Positions 20,022 through 30,266 of a DNA stretch of 64,000 nt are shown here, piece after piece; position 1 is the stretch's first letter; each line of letters opens with the position of its first letter. Below the pieces are notes generated by a model. That model searched no databases and was not told where the DNA came from. It saw only the letters and a program-made list of their open reading frames with translations. The position numbers were made by a program, and so were the translations under genes. The stretch is from Anthracocystis setariae (lineage: Eukaryota; Basidiomycota; Ustilaginomycetes; Ustilaginales; Ustilaginaceae): positions 620,001 through 684,000 of the forward strand of contig CAKMXJ010000008.1 of NCBI GenBank assembly GCA_928724745.1. Direction: 5' to 3'.

Positions 20022-21305
20022 ATGAACAGCGAGGACGCTCACACTCTCCTCGGTAACTTTCCCGAGGAGCTCCGGGAAGGGATCATCAACCTCTCCGGCA
20101 CCGTTAATACACACCGATCACAGTCTCAGTTCAGCGTCGTACCTGAAACTCAACTCTCGGCAAGCTCCCTCGGTCCCTATGCCTGGACCCCCAGCCCACC
20201 TCGCTATGTCCCTCCTCCTGTACATAGCTCACAAGTCACGCTGCCGTCGCCATCACCAGGAATACAAAGCTCAATTACTCCAGAATCAATCACAGTGCAA
20301 TGGGTTCGAGACAAGCTTGCTGAGATGGGCGCGAACCCGAGTAAAACCCAGCCTCCGTGGGATCCGGTGTCTACCGACGATGTCGTTCGTTCTGTCGTCG
20401 CACACAATCCCAACGTAGAGTCTGGCAGCTCCGAGCGAGGAAAGGCCTGGGACCGTGCTACAATCGAGTTCAATATCAAGGCTGCTCAACAAGGGTTACC
20501 ATTGCGATCCGAACGCGGTATCAAGAGGAAGATCAGCGAGCTTGCTAAGGCTCGCAAGGAGAGGGCCCTCAGAAACAGTCGTTCCACAGGAATCAGCGAG
20601 CAATGCACAGATATCGAGGCTATGCTTGATGAGTTCAACGAGTCTGTGCCTGTTCGAGGTTCGAGAACATCGCAAAACCAAATCGACAACACACAAGCCC
20701 GTGAAGATCGCGATCAGATGGCACAGATGCTCAATCAGCATCAACGATCGATTCGGGAGGCCGTCGAGGTTGGACCAGATCCTTCTCCACAAGGAGCTAT
20801 TGCTCGTTCAATGACCACACTTCGAGAACGCCGTCGATCGGCTTCAGGGTCACAGACAGGATCAGACGAGGAGGTGTTCTCAGGACCAAGCCGCAAGCGC
20901 ACACGCAACACCTCGGAGATACTTGGTGAGTTAACTAAGAAGACAGAAGACTATCGGGAATGGGAGAAGGAGTTCAAGATGAAGCAGCTCGAGCTCTTCA
21001 CATCGCAGGTCGAGGCCACGAACAGGCAGACCGAGGCCACTAACAAGCAGAACCAGGCCATCCAACAGCAGCTCAATCAACACGCCGAGCTTATGGCAGC
21101 AATGCTCGGACTCATTCAAGGCAGGCATGGAGGGCTTGGGCAACGTTCAACAGCATCTATTCCTACTACGCTCGATACAATCGAGGCATCTCCTCGTCGC
21201 GATCACCATGCGCGTACTTCTCAAGAACCAGCCTCGCCTTCAACACTTCGACAACAGCGAACCCGTACCACACGCATCACAAGATCTCAGAGTCGTGGCT
21301 TGTAA
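20022..21305 (+). CDS. Harbinger-associated Myb/SANT-like DNA-binding protein (element 1)
   Basis: A 427-aa protein with ATG at 20022. A trihelix Myb/SANT-like domain spans about residues 112-185 (WDPVSTDDVVRSVVAHNP, ERGKAWDRATIEFN, RGIKRKISELAKAR). A basic SRKRTRN patch and a Gln-rich coiled coil (about 305-365) follow. PIF/Harbinger elements typically encode such a protein next to the transposase, where it assists nuclear import and end binding. It is clearly homologous to the 475-aa product of element 2 in the same relative position. The frame is intact. Confidence 0.88.
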   Translation: MNSEDAHTLLGNFPEELREGIINLSGTVNTHRSQSQFSVVPETQLSASSLGPYAWTPSPPRYVPPPVHSSQVTLPSPSPGIQSSITPESITVQWVRDKLAEMGANPSKTQPPWDPVSTDDVVRSVVAHNPNVESGSSERGKAWDRATIEFNIKAAQQGLPLRSERGIKRKISELAKARKERALRNSRSTGISEQCTDIEAMLDEFNESVPVRGSRTSQNQIDNTQAREDRDQMAQMLNQHQRSIREAVEVGPDPSPQGAIARSMTTLRERRRSASGSQTGSDEEVFSGPSRKRTRNTSEILGELTKKTEDYREWEKEFKMKQLELFTSQVEATNRQTEATNKQNQAIQQQLNQHAELMAAMLGLIQGRHGGLGQRSTASIPTTLDTIEASPRRDHHARTSQEPASPSTLRQQRTRTTRITRSQSRGL

Positions 21306-21335
21306 GCTAGCATTCCGATGTATATACAGCGCAAT

Positions 21336-22511
21336 CTAAAGTACATAGTCTACATGAAGTGCCTCTTCGTTGTCGGCCATTGTCTGTGAGTTGATACCGG
21401 TTTGGTTGAGCTGCGGGTCGGGAGAAGGATGAGCAAAAGCTACTCGGGAGCGAGAGAAGTACTCCTCTACGGTCGGGGGGTCGCAATACATGGTCTTGCT
21501 GACAATGTTACCTACACAGCACGTCTTCGCATTCAATAGGATGATACTGACCAGATAATCTTTGCCGACGGGACTGAGACCGGTCTTTTGCTGCCTCTTG
21601 ACGTCGAATTGCGGCCACTGACCAGGTATCAAGCCTATTGACCATTCTACTTGTGTTCTGAACTTGTTCATTGCATAGTTGAAGTTGGACTGGTAGTCTG
21701 CGATGATGGAGCCGCGAATCTTGGTGAGGATTGCTGGCGATAGACCATACGCCTGGTCACCGTACAGATACAATTGCTTACCATCCTCCGTCTTAGCATG
21801 AACTTGAGCCCATTGAGCGAGCTTCTGTGCGTCTGGAATCCTGCTATCGTGAACGGGTCCGAGGTATGGCTGCGAACAGAAGATGAGACCGTTTGGGACC
21901 GATATGACTTGATACTTGAGGCCATGCAAGCGCTTGTGGCCGCTGTAGACCCTCTCCTGATCCTCCTGAGGCCTTGCAATCGGGCGGACTGTACCATCGA
22001 CGGAACCCCATATGAGAGGCAAGCCGATCTTGCGGTTGACGGCAGCAGCATAGTGTTCTAGAGCGCGAGGCGAGGTCAGGCGATGACGGCGGCTCTGGAC
22101 GTTGAGAAGGTGACTCCATTCCTTGTATATGAGGTCAATCATACATCTAACAACCCTGCTAATGCGACTGTGAGACCAGCCATACTGTCCTTCTAGCGAG
22201 CGAAGTGTTCGGCCTCGTAACCAGACACATACCATGAACAAAGCTACCTCAGAATCAACACAGTCTTGTACATGCGTTCGAATCAGTCTTGGGAGCTTCA
22301 TTGCATCATGAATTGCTTGAAAGATATCTGGTGTAAGGCCTGTGTCGGCGAGGAAGTGAGCATCGTCTTGCTCGATGAGGATCTGAGCGAGTCGGCGAGG
22401 GTGTAGGTTTGTAGGAGGATTTCTTCCCGAGGCGGCAATCAAAGCAGCAGCATCGAGAATCGCCGCATCGGCGGAGCTTTCTAACGCTTCGGCCTGCATG
22501 TAGGCCTGCAT
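21336..22511 (-). CDS. PIF/Harbinger DDE transposase (element 1)
   Basis: The DDE_Tnp_4 / HARBI1-type endonuclease, 391 aa from the first in-frame ATG at 22511. The frame is open to 22556 without an ATG. The catalytic acids are Asp in WGSVDGT, Asp in YLYGDQAYG and Glu in VEWSIGL. An upstream helix-turn-helix-like region contains LRGRTLRSLEGQYGWSHSRISR. The 3' end lies 30 bp from the stop of the SANT gene, tail to tail. An ATG at 22614 opens another frame that encodes SSTTTIS, also found at the start of the element 2 transposase. The natural start may therefore be upstream with a one-base frame change or a small intron. The catalytic region is intact. Confidence 0.88.
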   Translation of the reverse strand: MQAYMQAEALESSADAAILDAAALIAASGRNPPTNLHPRRLAQILIEQDDAHFLADTGLTPDIFQAIHDAMKLPRLIRTHVQDCVDSEVALFMVCVWLRGRTLRSLEGQYGWSHSRISRVVRCMIDLIYKEWSHLLNVQSRRHRLTSPRALEHYAAAVNRKIGLPLIWGSVDGTVRPIARPQEDQERVYSGHKRLHGLKYQVISVPNGLIFCSQPYLGPVHDSRIPDAQKLAQWAQVHAKTEDGKQLYLYGDQAYGLSPAILTKIRGSIIADYQSNFNYAMNKFRTQVEWSIGLIPGQWPQFDVKRQQKTGLSPVGKDYLVSIILLNAKTCCVGNIVSKTMYCDPPTVEEYFSRSRVAFAHPSPDPQLNQTGINSQTMADNEEALHVDYVL

Positions 22512-22883
22512 GATCGCGACGAGAGCCTCCGTGAACGGCCGGAAGCGGTGATACAAGGTTCAGAGAATGCGGGGAAGTCTGTGAGATGGTGGTAGTACTC
22601 GATTTCTCATTCATTCACATGCTACCGACTCTCAGGAACGTCGCTCAACCTCAATAGAGTCTTGTTCCGGCTCACTTTAACATCTAACACTCGTTCGGAC
22701 GCTGTTGGCAATGCAAAAGATGTTACATTTCGTTGAAACTACACCCGATAAGGGGGGTGGCTGGTAAGACGGAGACCTCACGAAACTTGGCAGGACGAGG
22801 TGGACGGTAACATGGTCTTGAGGTGGTGAGACCACCTCTCGGTAATGCACGGAGCTAACCGAGACGCCGTCTTACCACCTTTT

Positions 22884-23828
22884 TGTTGGATTCGACTTTA
22901 CGAATCAGCTTTTCATCTCGCAATCGGGTACATCACATATCGGCACACAACACTCAGTAATGAGTGTTGCACACGCGTCGGCGGATGTCGAGACACCGGT
23001 CTCAATGTTCGCCGGGCGGATTTAAACATTCTTCCCGTACCCACGCGACACTCAACGGTACTCCCATTGGTTCGTCGACAAGTCTCAACATTCGATACCT
23101 AGTGTTGAGACTACTCAACGAATCATAGACCTCAGTTGTACATGCACACACCTATCATCCAATAGCGGGATCGCATTAGAAGGACGACGACCCGGCTCAC
23201 CCCGAACGGAACCCTCTGCCCAGCATGGAAGAGGAGAGAAGGACGGGCGGACGAAATCCGAACCAATCATGACTGAGGTACGACACTCAGTAGCGGAATA
23301 AAGACCCACACGATGAAGGGAGACACTCAATAACGAGTGTTGGGGACACAGACGGAGGACAGGATAGTCACTGTAGGAAATGCGTGGGATGTATAGCGAA
23401 GATAGGGACACCTTCGCTGTACGAGTTAGAGTCAAGGCATATGTATATAAGACTCGGGACCAGAGCCCGAGAGAGTGAATAGAAATTATCGAATCACTAT
23501 CTTACTTAGCGACTTACAAGATCTGACGACTAGTACCAACATCCGATACTGGATGTTGATCTTCCTCGCTCGAATCCTTCGAAGCTTCTAACCGCTGCGC
23601 CCCGTTCAATATCGATATTGTCCTAGCACTACTAAATCACAGACATCAAACTCTGTGATAGTTCGAGTACGGACTTAACGACTCACGACACTCTCCCAAG
23701 ATCGCAACTTAGGAAATAAGATATCAGATGTCAAACATCCATTACCGAGTGTTGTAAGTCGTATCTAACATTGGATAAACTAACGCCGCGATAGTTACTT
23801 CGCATCGATTGACTTTTAGAATCTAATA
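22884..23828 (+). repeat. 5' LTR of the copia element
   Basis: 945 bp, matching 30267-31211 with one substitution by eye. It holds the promoter (TATATAA at 23444) and five copies of the roughly 22-bp palindrome described under findings. Confidence 0.95.
23444..23450 (+). promoter_or_regulatory. Probable TATA box of the LTR promoter
   Basis: TATATAA inside the 5' LTR, about 390 bp before the gag-pol ATG; the same box is at 30827-30833 in the 3' LTR. Its position is consistent with a U3/R boundary shortly downstream; no transcript start can be read from sequence. Confidence 0.5.
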
Positions 23829-23840
23829 GGTTATGAGCCC
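23829..23840 (+). other. Primer-binding site, complementary to an initiator-tRNA anticodon arm
   Basis: GGTTATGAGCCC directly abuts the 5' LTR. It is complementary to GGGCUCAUAACC, the anticodon stem-loop sequence of yeast-type initiator tRNA-Met. This is the half-tRNA priming mode known for Drosophila copia and Ty5, not 3'-CCA priming. The gag-pol ATG (23833-23835) lies inside this site and pairs with the CAU anticodon. Confidence 0.85.
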
Positions 23841-26800
23841 AACGCCTGACGGAAACTCTGAAGGTACCTACCGAGGAACTCGCTCAAGATCACGTCCCCT
23901 CGATTCGATCGCTGAAACTATCAGCAGGGACACACAAGACACTAACGAATTCGACAACTCATTACTGAGTGTCGCCAACGTAACTACGAATATCAACACC
24001 CCTCGCAACCCGCCCACACCCGGATCTGTGTTCGCAATGACGGAATCGAATGCATCGCAGAACCACCTTCGACTACCGAAACTCGAACAAGCCAAAGATT
24101 ACTACACATGGAAAGATAAATGCATCGATGTTTTGATGCAAAAGGGAATACGGGTGTACGGAATCGTCAGAGGGACTTTACCCCGACCATCGGAAGACGA
24201 CATCACATATGGAGACTGGCTCAACGCAAACCTGACCGCATGCGGCATGCTCAGAAGTAGCTTATCGAACGACATCAAGCACACCATCAATGATCTCGAG
24301 GACGCTCACCAGATATGGACGACACTCGAGGATCGATTTGCCAAATCCATGAAGTGGCAGCTCGAAGAGATGGAGACGGAGTTCAACAGCCTAAGACAAG
24401 ACAGACGAACCATCGATGGCTTCGTCGGTCGCATCAACCAGCTCGCAGATCACCTCATGCTTGCTGGATACACCATTACCTTCCACAAGAAATACAGTAT
24501 CCTAATGAAAGGATTACGGAAGGAATACGAGAACATAGCGGCCCAGATCAAAGAAACGTACCGAGCTCGCCGAGAGCAAGGACAGATGATCATACACAGG
24601 ATCGGGAACGAAAACGAAATGTTCACTGTCGCAAGTCAGACCATCGACGAGAAAGTCGAGCTCGACTCCATCGTCACTAGACTCAGGAGTGAAGAACTAC
24701 GCTTGGGACTCAACAACCATGGACTGGAAAGCAAACACAAGAACAACTCCTCGGCATACTACGCGAATGATGGGAGCAAGAAGGGAAAGAAGAACACTCA
24801 GCGTCCAATGTCCAAAAGTAAGAAGAGGGTCCCTATCGAACAAATGACTTGCTACAATTGCCAACAAAAGGGGCACTTGTCGAGGAACTGCAATAACCCA
24901 AAGGTAGATCGGCCAGGGTCAAACATTCAGAACCGAGTCCAGGGATCCAATAATCCAGGATCAAACACTCAGAACCGAGTCCAGGGACCCAATAATGAGA
25001 ACGCGTACTCAATTACCGACTCAACACATCCAAGAACGACGATGTGGCTCATGGACTCGGGTGCGAGCAGGCACATCTGCTGTAACAAAGATCTCTTCTC
25101 GGATCTTCACATTGGCGTCTCAATGAAACCAATCTGGGTTGCAAACGATGTTCCAGTCAAGATCGAAGGACTTGGTACTGTAGAAATGGAAGTCAACGTA
25201 GGGAATGGGTTAACCAATAGGATCACCCTCACCAACGTCGCCTACATACCATCCTTCAGCGTCAACTTGCTGTCAACAGGAATCATGCGAAGGAAAGTCA
25301 GAATTACGACGACTGACAAGCAAACGATCGCCCAAACTAGGAGCGGAAGAGTTACCTGCAGAGGTGTACATATTGGACCACTCACATACGTCGACCAGGT
25401 CGGTATAGACTTCGCCGGACTCGCCGCTGATCACAACACCAAGGCTGACGACTGGCACAAACGCCTCGGGCATCCAGGAAAACAACGTCTTGAAGAGATT
25501 GCCAAATCAGTCCCCGGAATGACCATCGACACGCGAAAGTCACAAACCAAGTGCGAAACCTGCGAAGTGGGTAAATCATCCAAGCTGCCCTTTCAACGTT
25601 CATTACTGAGTGTTGACACCCCACTTCAGCTTGTACACTCCAACGTCAAGGGTCCGATTCCAGATGAGACTCCACAAGGCCATCGGTACGCAGTCACATT
25701 CATCGACGATTGCACTCGATTCACAATGGTTTATCTCATTTCTCGCAAGAGTGAAGTCTTTGGATGCCTGCAAGAATACAAGACAGTCATGGAGAAGCAA
25801 ACTGGCAACCAGATGAAGCGACTCCGTACTGATAATGGAGGAGAGTACACGAGTAACGAAATGACAGACTACCTTGGCCGACACGGCATACTGCACGAAC
25901 GGACATCACCGTTCGCTCCCGAGCAGAATGGTGTCGCGGAGAGAATGAATCGAACGCTTTTCAACATTGTGCGTTGCATCATGATTCAGTCAAGCATCCC
26001 AGACACAATGTGGGGCGACGCACTCCTGCATGCTGTGTACCTCAACAATCGATTACCAACGAAAGGAAACGGCATGAAGACGCCATACGAAGCGTTATAT
26101 GGCAGACCCACGGACTTAACTATGGTACGCACCTTCGGATGTGCAGCATTTGCCCATATTCCCGCCGAAAAACGAACCACTTTGGACAATCGAGCCGTGC
26201 CCTGCGTATACCTCGGCGTGACACCAGGAACCAAGGCTTACAAGCTATACGATAAAGACGAATGTCAATACTTGACACAGGTTCACTGCACCTTCGACGA
26301 GACATCATTCCCCTTCGCTGGCATTCGCGAATCAGACGCGAAATTGCCAACATCCAGTGACGAGTACGACAATCCAGTACTGAATGTTGGAGACTCACCC
26401 ACCGAAACACGCACCAACAACACTGATATCGCAACCCTCAACGAAATCCCTGAACGCAATACTTTGCCTTACCTAACCCCAGAAGAACGCGCGCAAGGGA
26501 TAGCAACTCCCCCTGGGTCACCGCCGGGATCGCCAAGGCTCCAGGCCAACGCGGTACGAGAAGTCGTCGACGAGTTGGAACTTTCAGTATCGGATGTTGA
26601 AACCACCGATCCAGTTGGACAACTCGATGATGAACCTCGCACAATCGCTCAAGCGTATCGAAGACCAGATTGGAACTTGTGGAAAGAAGCAATCGATAAA
26701 GAACTTCTGTCGCACAAAGACAACAACACATGGACGATGACCAAACCACCATCTGGATCCAACATCATCGGAAGCCGATGGGTCTTCAAGATTAAGAGAA

Positions 26801-28248
26801 AGTCAGATGGATCGATCGATAAGTACAAAGCAAGACTTGTGGCCCAAGGATTCGCCCAGAAACACGGCATCGACTATGATGAGACCTTCGCCCCAGTAGT
26901 CAAGATCTCCACTCTGAGACTCTTGATGATCATCAGCTTACAAGTTGGATGGAGCATTTACCAAATGGATGTCTCGACCGCATACCTGAACGGCGAGATC
27001 GACAAAGACCTCTACATGAGGCCACCGCCAACACCAGAGTATCCACGAGGATCACTCGATGGATCGGTCTGCAAGCTGAATAAGTCACTCTACGGACTCA
27101 AGCAAGCTGGGCGGACTTGGTACCACAAGGCGGACTCCACACTGCGAGGAATGGGATTCACAAGGAGTAAACACGATTCGGCACTATATATCAAACATTC
27201 AGTATCGAATGCTGAGACCGGTCGCGTGATCTTAACACTCTACGTTGATGACATCCTCATCTTCGCTGAGAACAAAGACTCAGCCTCCAGTGTCATGACT
27301 GAGCTTCGAAAGCATTTCAAGATGACCGGCGGCGAACTATTGGATTATATCCTCGGCATACAAGTCGACCAAACTTCGAAGACGATCCACCTAACGCAGA
27401 CCAGTTACATCAATCGCCTCCTCACAACATACGGCCTAGAATCCGCGAACATCGTCCACACACCACTTAACCCAAGTAGCGACCTCAAAGGAGGAGAGCC
27501 GCTCCCCCCACAAGAACACTCCACGTACAGAAGCATCATCGGCCAGATGCTATACATAGCTACCTGCACCAGACCTGACATTGCCTTCGCAATCCAAAAG
27601 CTCAGCCGAGAACTTGCACATCCACATGCAAATGCCATGGTCCAAGCGAAACACCTACTCCGTTACCTCAAGGGAACCAACACGCACGGACTAATGTACA
27701 GACGCATACTCGATTCCCAACATTCAACATCGAATGTTGACTTTGGAAAATGGTTGCGCACATACACCGATGCAGATCACGCGGGGGACACTGAGACATC
27801 GCGATCCACATCTGGAATTGTCAACACTGTCGCTTCAATGCCGTACAGCTGGGTATCAAAACTCCAGTCGATCATCACGGACTCCACCACATACGCTGAA
27901 TACGTCGCGATGGCAGAGGCCGGTAAGGAGATCATATGGACTCGATGGGTAATGTCTGAACTCGGCTTGCAAATCAAAACTCCGACAGACCTCATGGTAG
28001 ACAACAGAGCAGCAATCGAGCTCAGCAAAGAGCCGAAGTTCCATAACAGAACCAAGCATTTCAGGCTCAAGTACCACATCACACGAGAGTACCAGGAATC
28101 AGGGGTGCTCTCTGTGAAACCAGTATCGACAAATGATCAATTGGCCGACATCTTGACGAAGGCACTCGAGAAGAACAAGATTACGGCCAACAGGGACGCA
28201 CTCGGGATCGAATGCCAAAAACCGACAACGAAACCCAACACTCAGTAA
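23833..28248 (+). CDS. Ty1/copia Gag-Pol polyprotein, intact
   Basis: A 1471-aa single frame with ATG 4 bp after the LTR. The order is: Gag with a UBN2-type capsid region (about 75-285); a CCHC knuckle CYNCQQKGHLSRNC (about 338); an aspartic protease with MDSGASRHIC (about 400); a GAG-pre-integrase HHCC zinc region (WHKRLGHPGK to CETCEVGKS); an integrase core with FIDDCTRF, DNGGEYTS and EQNGVAERMNRT; a reverse transcriptase with YKARLVAQGFAQKHG and YVDDIL; and RNase H with TDADHAGD and DNRAAIELSKEP near the end. All catalytic motifs I look for are present and no stop interrupts the frame. The stop TAA lies inside one of the repeated palindromes. Gag and Pol share one frame with no frameshift or stop between them. 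Confidence 0.96.
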   Translation: MSPTPDGNSEGTYRGTRSRSRPLDSIAETISRDTQDTNEFDNSLLSVANVTTNINTPRNPPTPGSVFAMTESNASQNHLRLPKLEQAKDYYTWKDKCIDVLMQKGIRVYGIVRGTLPRPSEDDITYGDWLNANLTACGMLRSSLSNDIKHTINDLEDAHQIWTTLEDRFAKSMKWQLEEMETEFNSLRQDRRTIDGFVGRINQLADHLMLAGYTITFHKKYSILMKGLRKEYENIAAQIKETYRARREQGQMIIHRIGNENEMFTVASQTIDEKVELDSIVTRLRSEELRLGLNNHGLESKHKNNSSAYYANDGSKKGKKNTQRPMSKSKKRVPIEQMTCYNCQQKGHLSRNCNNPKVDRPGSNIQNRVQGSNNPGSNTQNRVQGPNNENAYSITDSTHPRTTMWLMDSGASRHICCNKDLFSDLHIGVSMKPIWVANDVPVKIEGLGTVEMEVNVGNGLTNRITLTNVAYIPSFSVNLLSTGIMRRKVRITTTDKQTIAQTRSGRVTCRGVHIGPLTYVDQVGIDFAGLAADHNTKADDWHKRLGHPGKQRLEEIAKSVPGMTIDTRKSQTKCETCEVGKSSKLPFQRSLLSVDTPLQLVHSNVKGPIPDETPQGHRYAVTFIDDCTRFTMVYLISRKSEVFGCLQEYKTVMEKQTGNQMKRLRTDNGGEYTSNEMTDYLGRHGILHERTSPFAPEQNGVAERMNRTLFNIVRCIMIQSSIPDTMWGDALLHAVYLNNRLPTKGNGMKTPYEALYGRPTDLTMVRTFGCAAFAHIPAEKRTTLDNRAVPCVYLGVTPGTKAYKLYDKDECQYLTQVHCTFDETSFPFAGIRESDAKLPTSSDEYDNPVLNVGDSPTETRTNNTDIATLNEIPERNTLPYLTPEERAQGIATPPGSPPGSPRLQANAVREVVDELELSVSDVETTDPVGQLDDEPRTIAQAYRRPDWNLWKEAIDKELLSHKDNNTWTMTKPPSGSNIIGSRWVFKIKRKSDGSIDKYKARLVAQGFAQKHGIDYDETFAPVVKISTLRLLMIISLQVGWSIYQMDVSTAYLNGEIDKDLYMRPPPTPEYPRGSLDGSVCKLNKSLYGLKQAGRTWYHKADSTLRGMGFTRSKHDSALYIKHSVSNAETGRVILTLYVDDILIFAENKDSASSVMTELRKHFKMTGGELLDYILGIQVDQTSKTIHLTQTSYINRLLTTYGLESANIVHTPLNPSSDLKGGEPLPPQEHSTYRSIIGQMLYIATCTRPDIAFAIQKLSRELAHPHANAMVQAKHLLRYLKGTNTHGLMYRRILDSQHSTSNVDFGKWLRTYTDADHAGDTETSRSTSGIVNTVASMPYSWVSKLQSIITDSTTYAEYVAMAEAGKEIIWTRWVMSELGLQIKTPTDLMVDNRAAIELSKEPKFHNRTKHFRLKYHITREYQESGVLSVKPVSTNDQLADILTKALEKNKITANRDALGIECQKPTTKPNTQ

Positions 28249-28577
28249 TGAACGTTGGACCCTGCCTATGTAAATACCCGGCATTACTTGACAGCTTGCC
28301 GAAACGCCTCAAGGAAAATTCAAACGCGAAACAAAAAATCAGAAAAGGATAAAAGGACCCACAAAGGTCAACCAAAAACAATTATCGGCCCTCCCGAAGC
28401 TCACACACCGCCGCTACATTCAGTACTGAATGTCGGTGACCAGAAACCGAATATCTTCTGCGCACTCGCGGCGCATCGACTTCATTAAACGGCTGCGCAG
28501 AACAGCATCTACAAACTCTCACACCGCTCAAGTGCCCTCGAAGACGCGGAGCCAGACTTGAAGAACGCACTATAGGA

Positions 28578-30192
28578 ATGTCACCGACCCTACTTGCGGA
28601 GAACCGAACAATCAGACAAAGAGAGAAGGCGGAAGAAGACAAAGAGATCCTGAACTCAGCTCCTTCGCCTTCCCTCTCTTCTCCTTCTTCTCCTCCCTCT
28701 CTCTCTCCCCCCTTCCTCACCACCACCACACTCGTTCCCTCCGCCATACACGATGGCATTAACCAAGAAGCAAAGACAAGCACAACGCCAAGCCGTACTG
28801 GCTGCCGCTGCGAAGCGCGCAGCCCAGTCGGCCACCACCACCACAGCCACAACGGCCAACAACGACCAGCCGTCGCCAACGACGACGCGACTGCCACCTC
28901 GGCGCCATCAACCGGTTCCTCTGGCGCAACTGCCATGGACATCGACGAGCCCCCTGCTAACGATAGCACGGCTCTGGATCACGTTCACGAGTCCTCTGCC
29001 GACGACGGCATGACTCCAGTCCACTCCACCGAGGCCTCCGCCACTCGAGACTTGACCACCACCACCACCACGACGCCGCCCACCTCAACAGGTGTGGCAA
29101 GACTCTCGCTCTCGCCTGCCTTCCACGGGGATGAGCAGCTACTTCCGATCTCGCCGATTTCGCCGTCCGCCACTCGTGGCTCGACCTCGCCGCTGCCCGC
29201 CTCAACAGGCGCAGCATCTCCACCTCCCATCCAAGTGCCGCCCCCTTCACCTTCGCCGCCCGCCAATCGTGGCTCGGCTTCAACGCGGTCCGCCTCAAGA
29301 AGCACGGCATCCCCTTCGCCCTCTGCCCGGCGCGGCATGGCGGACGAACCATCTTCGCCGCCCTTCGCTCCCGGAAGCACGGCTCCTACGACGCCTGTCT
29401 CTGCTCGACCGAGCACGAGCGCCCTGAGGTTGAGGTCGGCTCGGAATGCCACCTCCCTCTCTCACTCCACTTCCCTGGCTGCGGTCGACCTTCCTCCGCC
29501 CAGCCAATCTCTCTCTTCGAAACCCTCAGGACGACGAGGGTAATCTCATCGACGACGACGACGAAGAGGATGCAAGCGCCTCTAGTCGAAGCCCTCCCGG
29601 CGCGGCAACCGAGCCCGCTGGCGGATGCGCGAGGTGGCCCTTACCACCTCACCTCGCTTGGTCCGGACCGATGGACCCCGACATCGGTCTGGAAAAGCAA
29701 CGCAGGTTCGTTGTACCTGCTGGAGAAGTACGCTGCTCGTCCGAGCACTTCCCCAAGCATGGCGACGACCTGCATCCCGGCTTTCGCGTGGCCGAGCCAT
29801 CATGCAAACCCTGCGAAATGCGCAGGATCATTTGTACGTATGGTGCAGGCGTCAATCACACGGGCCGGGATCGCGCGACGGACAAAGGTGCCTGCGACGC
29901 TTGCATTGTCAGCGGCAGGATTTGTCGAGGGACTGGATTCGAAGGAAAACGCACCCGACGAGTGGTACTCGCGGGTGAGATTCGAGCAGGACTGGAGGAA
30001 CTGCGCAAGGCAGCAGAGGCCGGTATTAAAGGCGACAGGAACGTGAGAGGCGAGAAGAACGTCCCTCGCCTCTGGACTCCGGCCAATGTCATCAGAATCG
30101 CCGGAACTCTTCGCCAGAAGTTCGACGAGCGCGAAGCGCTCGTCGGACGCAAGACCGGACGTAGTAACCTGGACCAGGACCACTCTGAGTAG
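28578..30192 (+). CDS. Accessory gene of the copia element, C6 zinc-cluster-like protein (model uncertain)
   Basis: This extra coding region lies between pol and the 3' LTR, where envelope-like or captured genes sit in other elements. Model A uses exons 28578-29539 and 29706-30192 (donor GG/GTAATC, acceptor GCAG, phase kept), giving 482 aa with no defect. Model B starts at the ATG at 28753 (MALTKKQRQAQRQ, after a CT-rich leader) and needs frame changes near 28870 and 29530. The N-terminal part is Ser/Pro/Thr-rich and acidic. The C-terminal part contains FVVPAGEVRCSSEHFPKHGD, then C-x2-C-x6-C-x19-C-x2-C-x6-C (29803-29925), and a basic helical tail. The spacing is like fungal Zn2Cys6 clusters with a longer loop. 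There are no membrane segments, so an envelope role is unlikely. The function is unknown. Confidence 0.6.
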
Positions 30193-30257
30193 CGACCGAA
30201 TGTTCATGTTCCCAATCCTATTGTACATGTCTGTGCCGTGTGATGTGAGTACTCGAT

Positions 30258-30265
30258 GAGGGGGA
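30258..30265 (+). other. Polypurine tract of the copia element
   Basis: GAGGGGGA, one base before the 3' LTR, in the expected place for plus-strand priming. Confidence 0.75.
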
Positions 30266-30266
30266 C

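Noticed and set aside
23115..23435. 106-codon minus-strand frame in both LTRs (also 30498-30818)
   Set aside because: It is identical because the LTRs are identical. It lies in non-coding LTR sequence and has no domain.
28753..29013. Separate 86-aa gene starting MALTKKQRQAQRQ
   Set aside because: Kept only as an alternative start of the accessory gene. The frame soon becomes Pro/Thr/Leu noise, and the overlapping frame gives a longer, spliced product.
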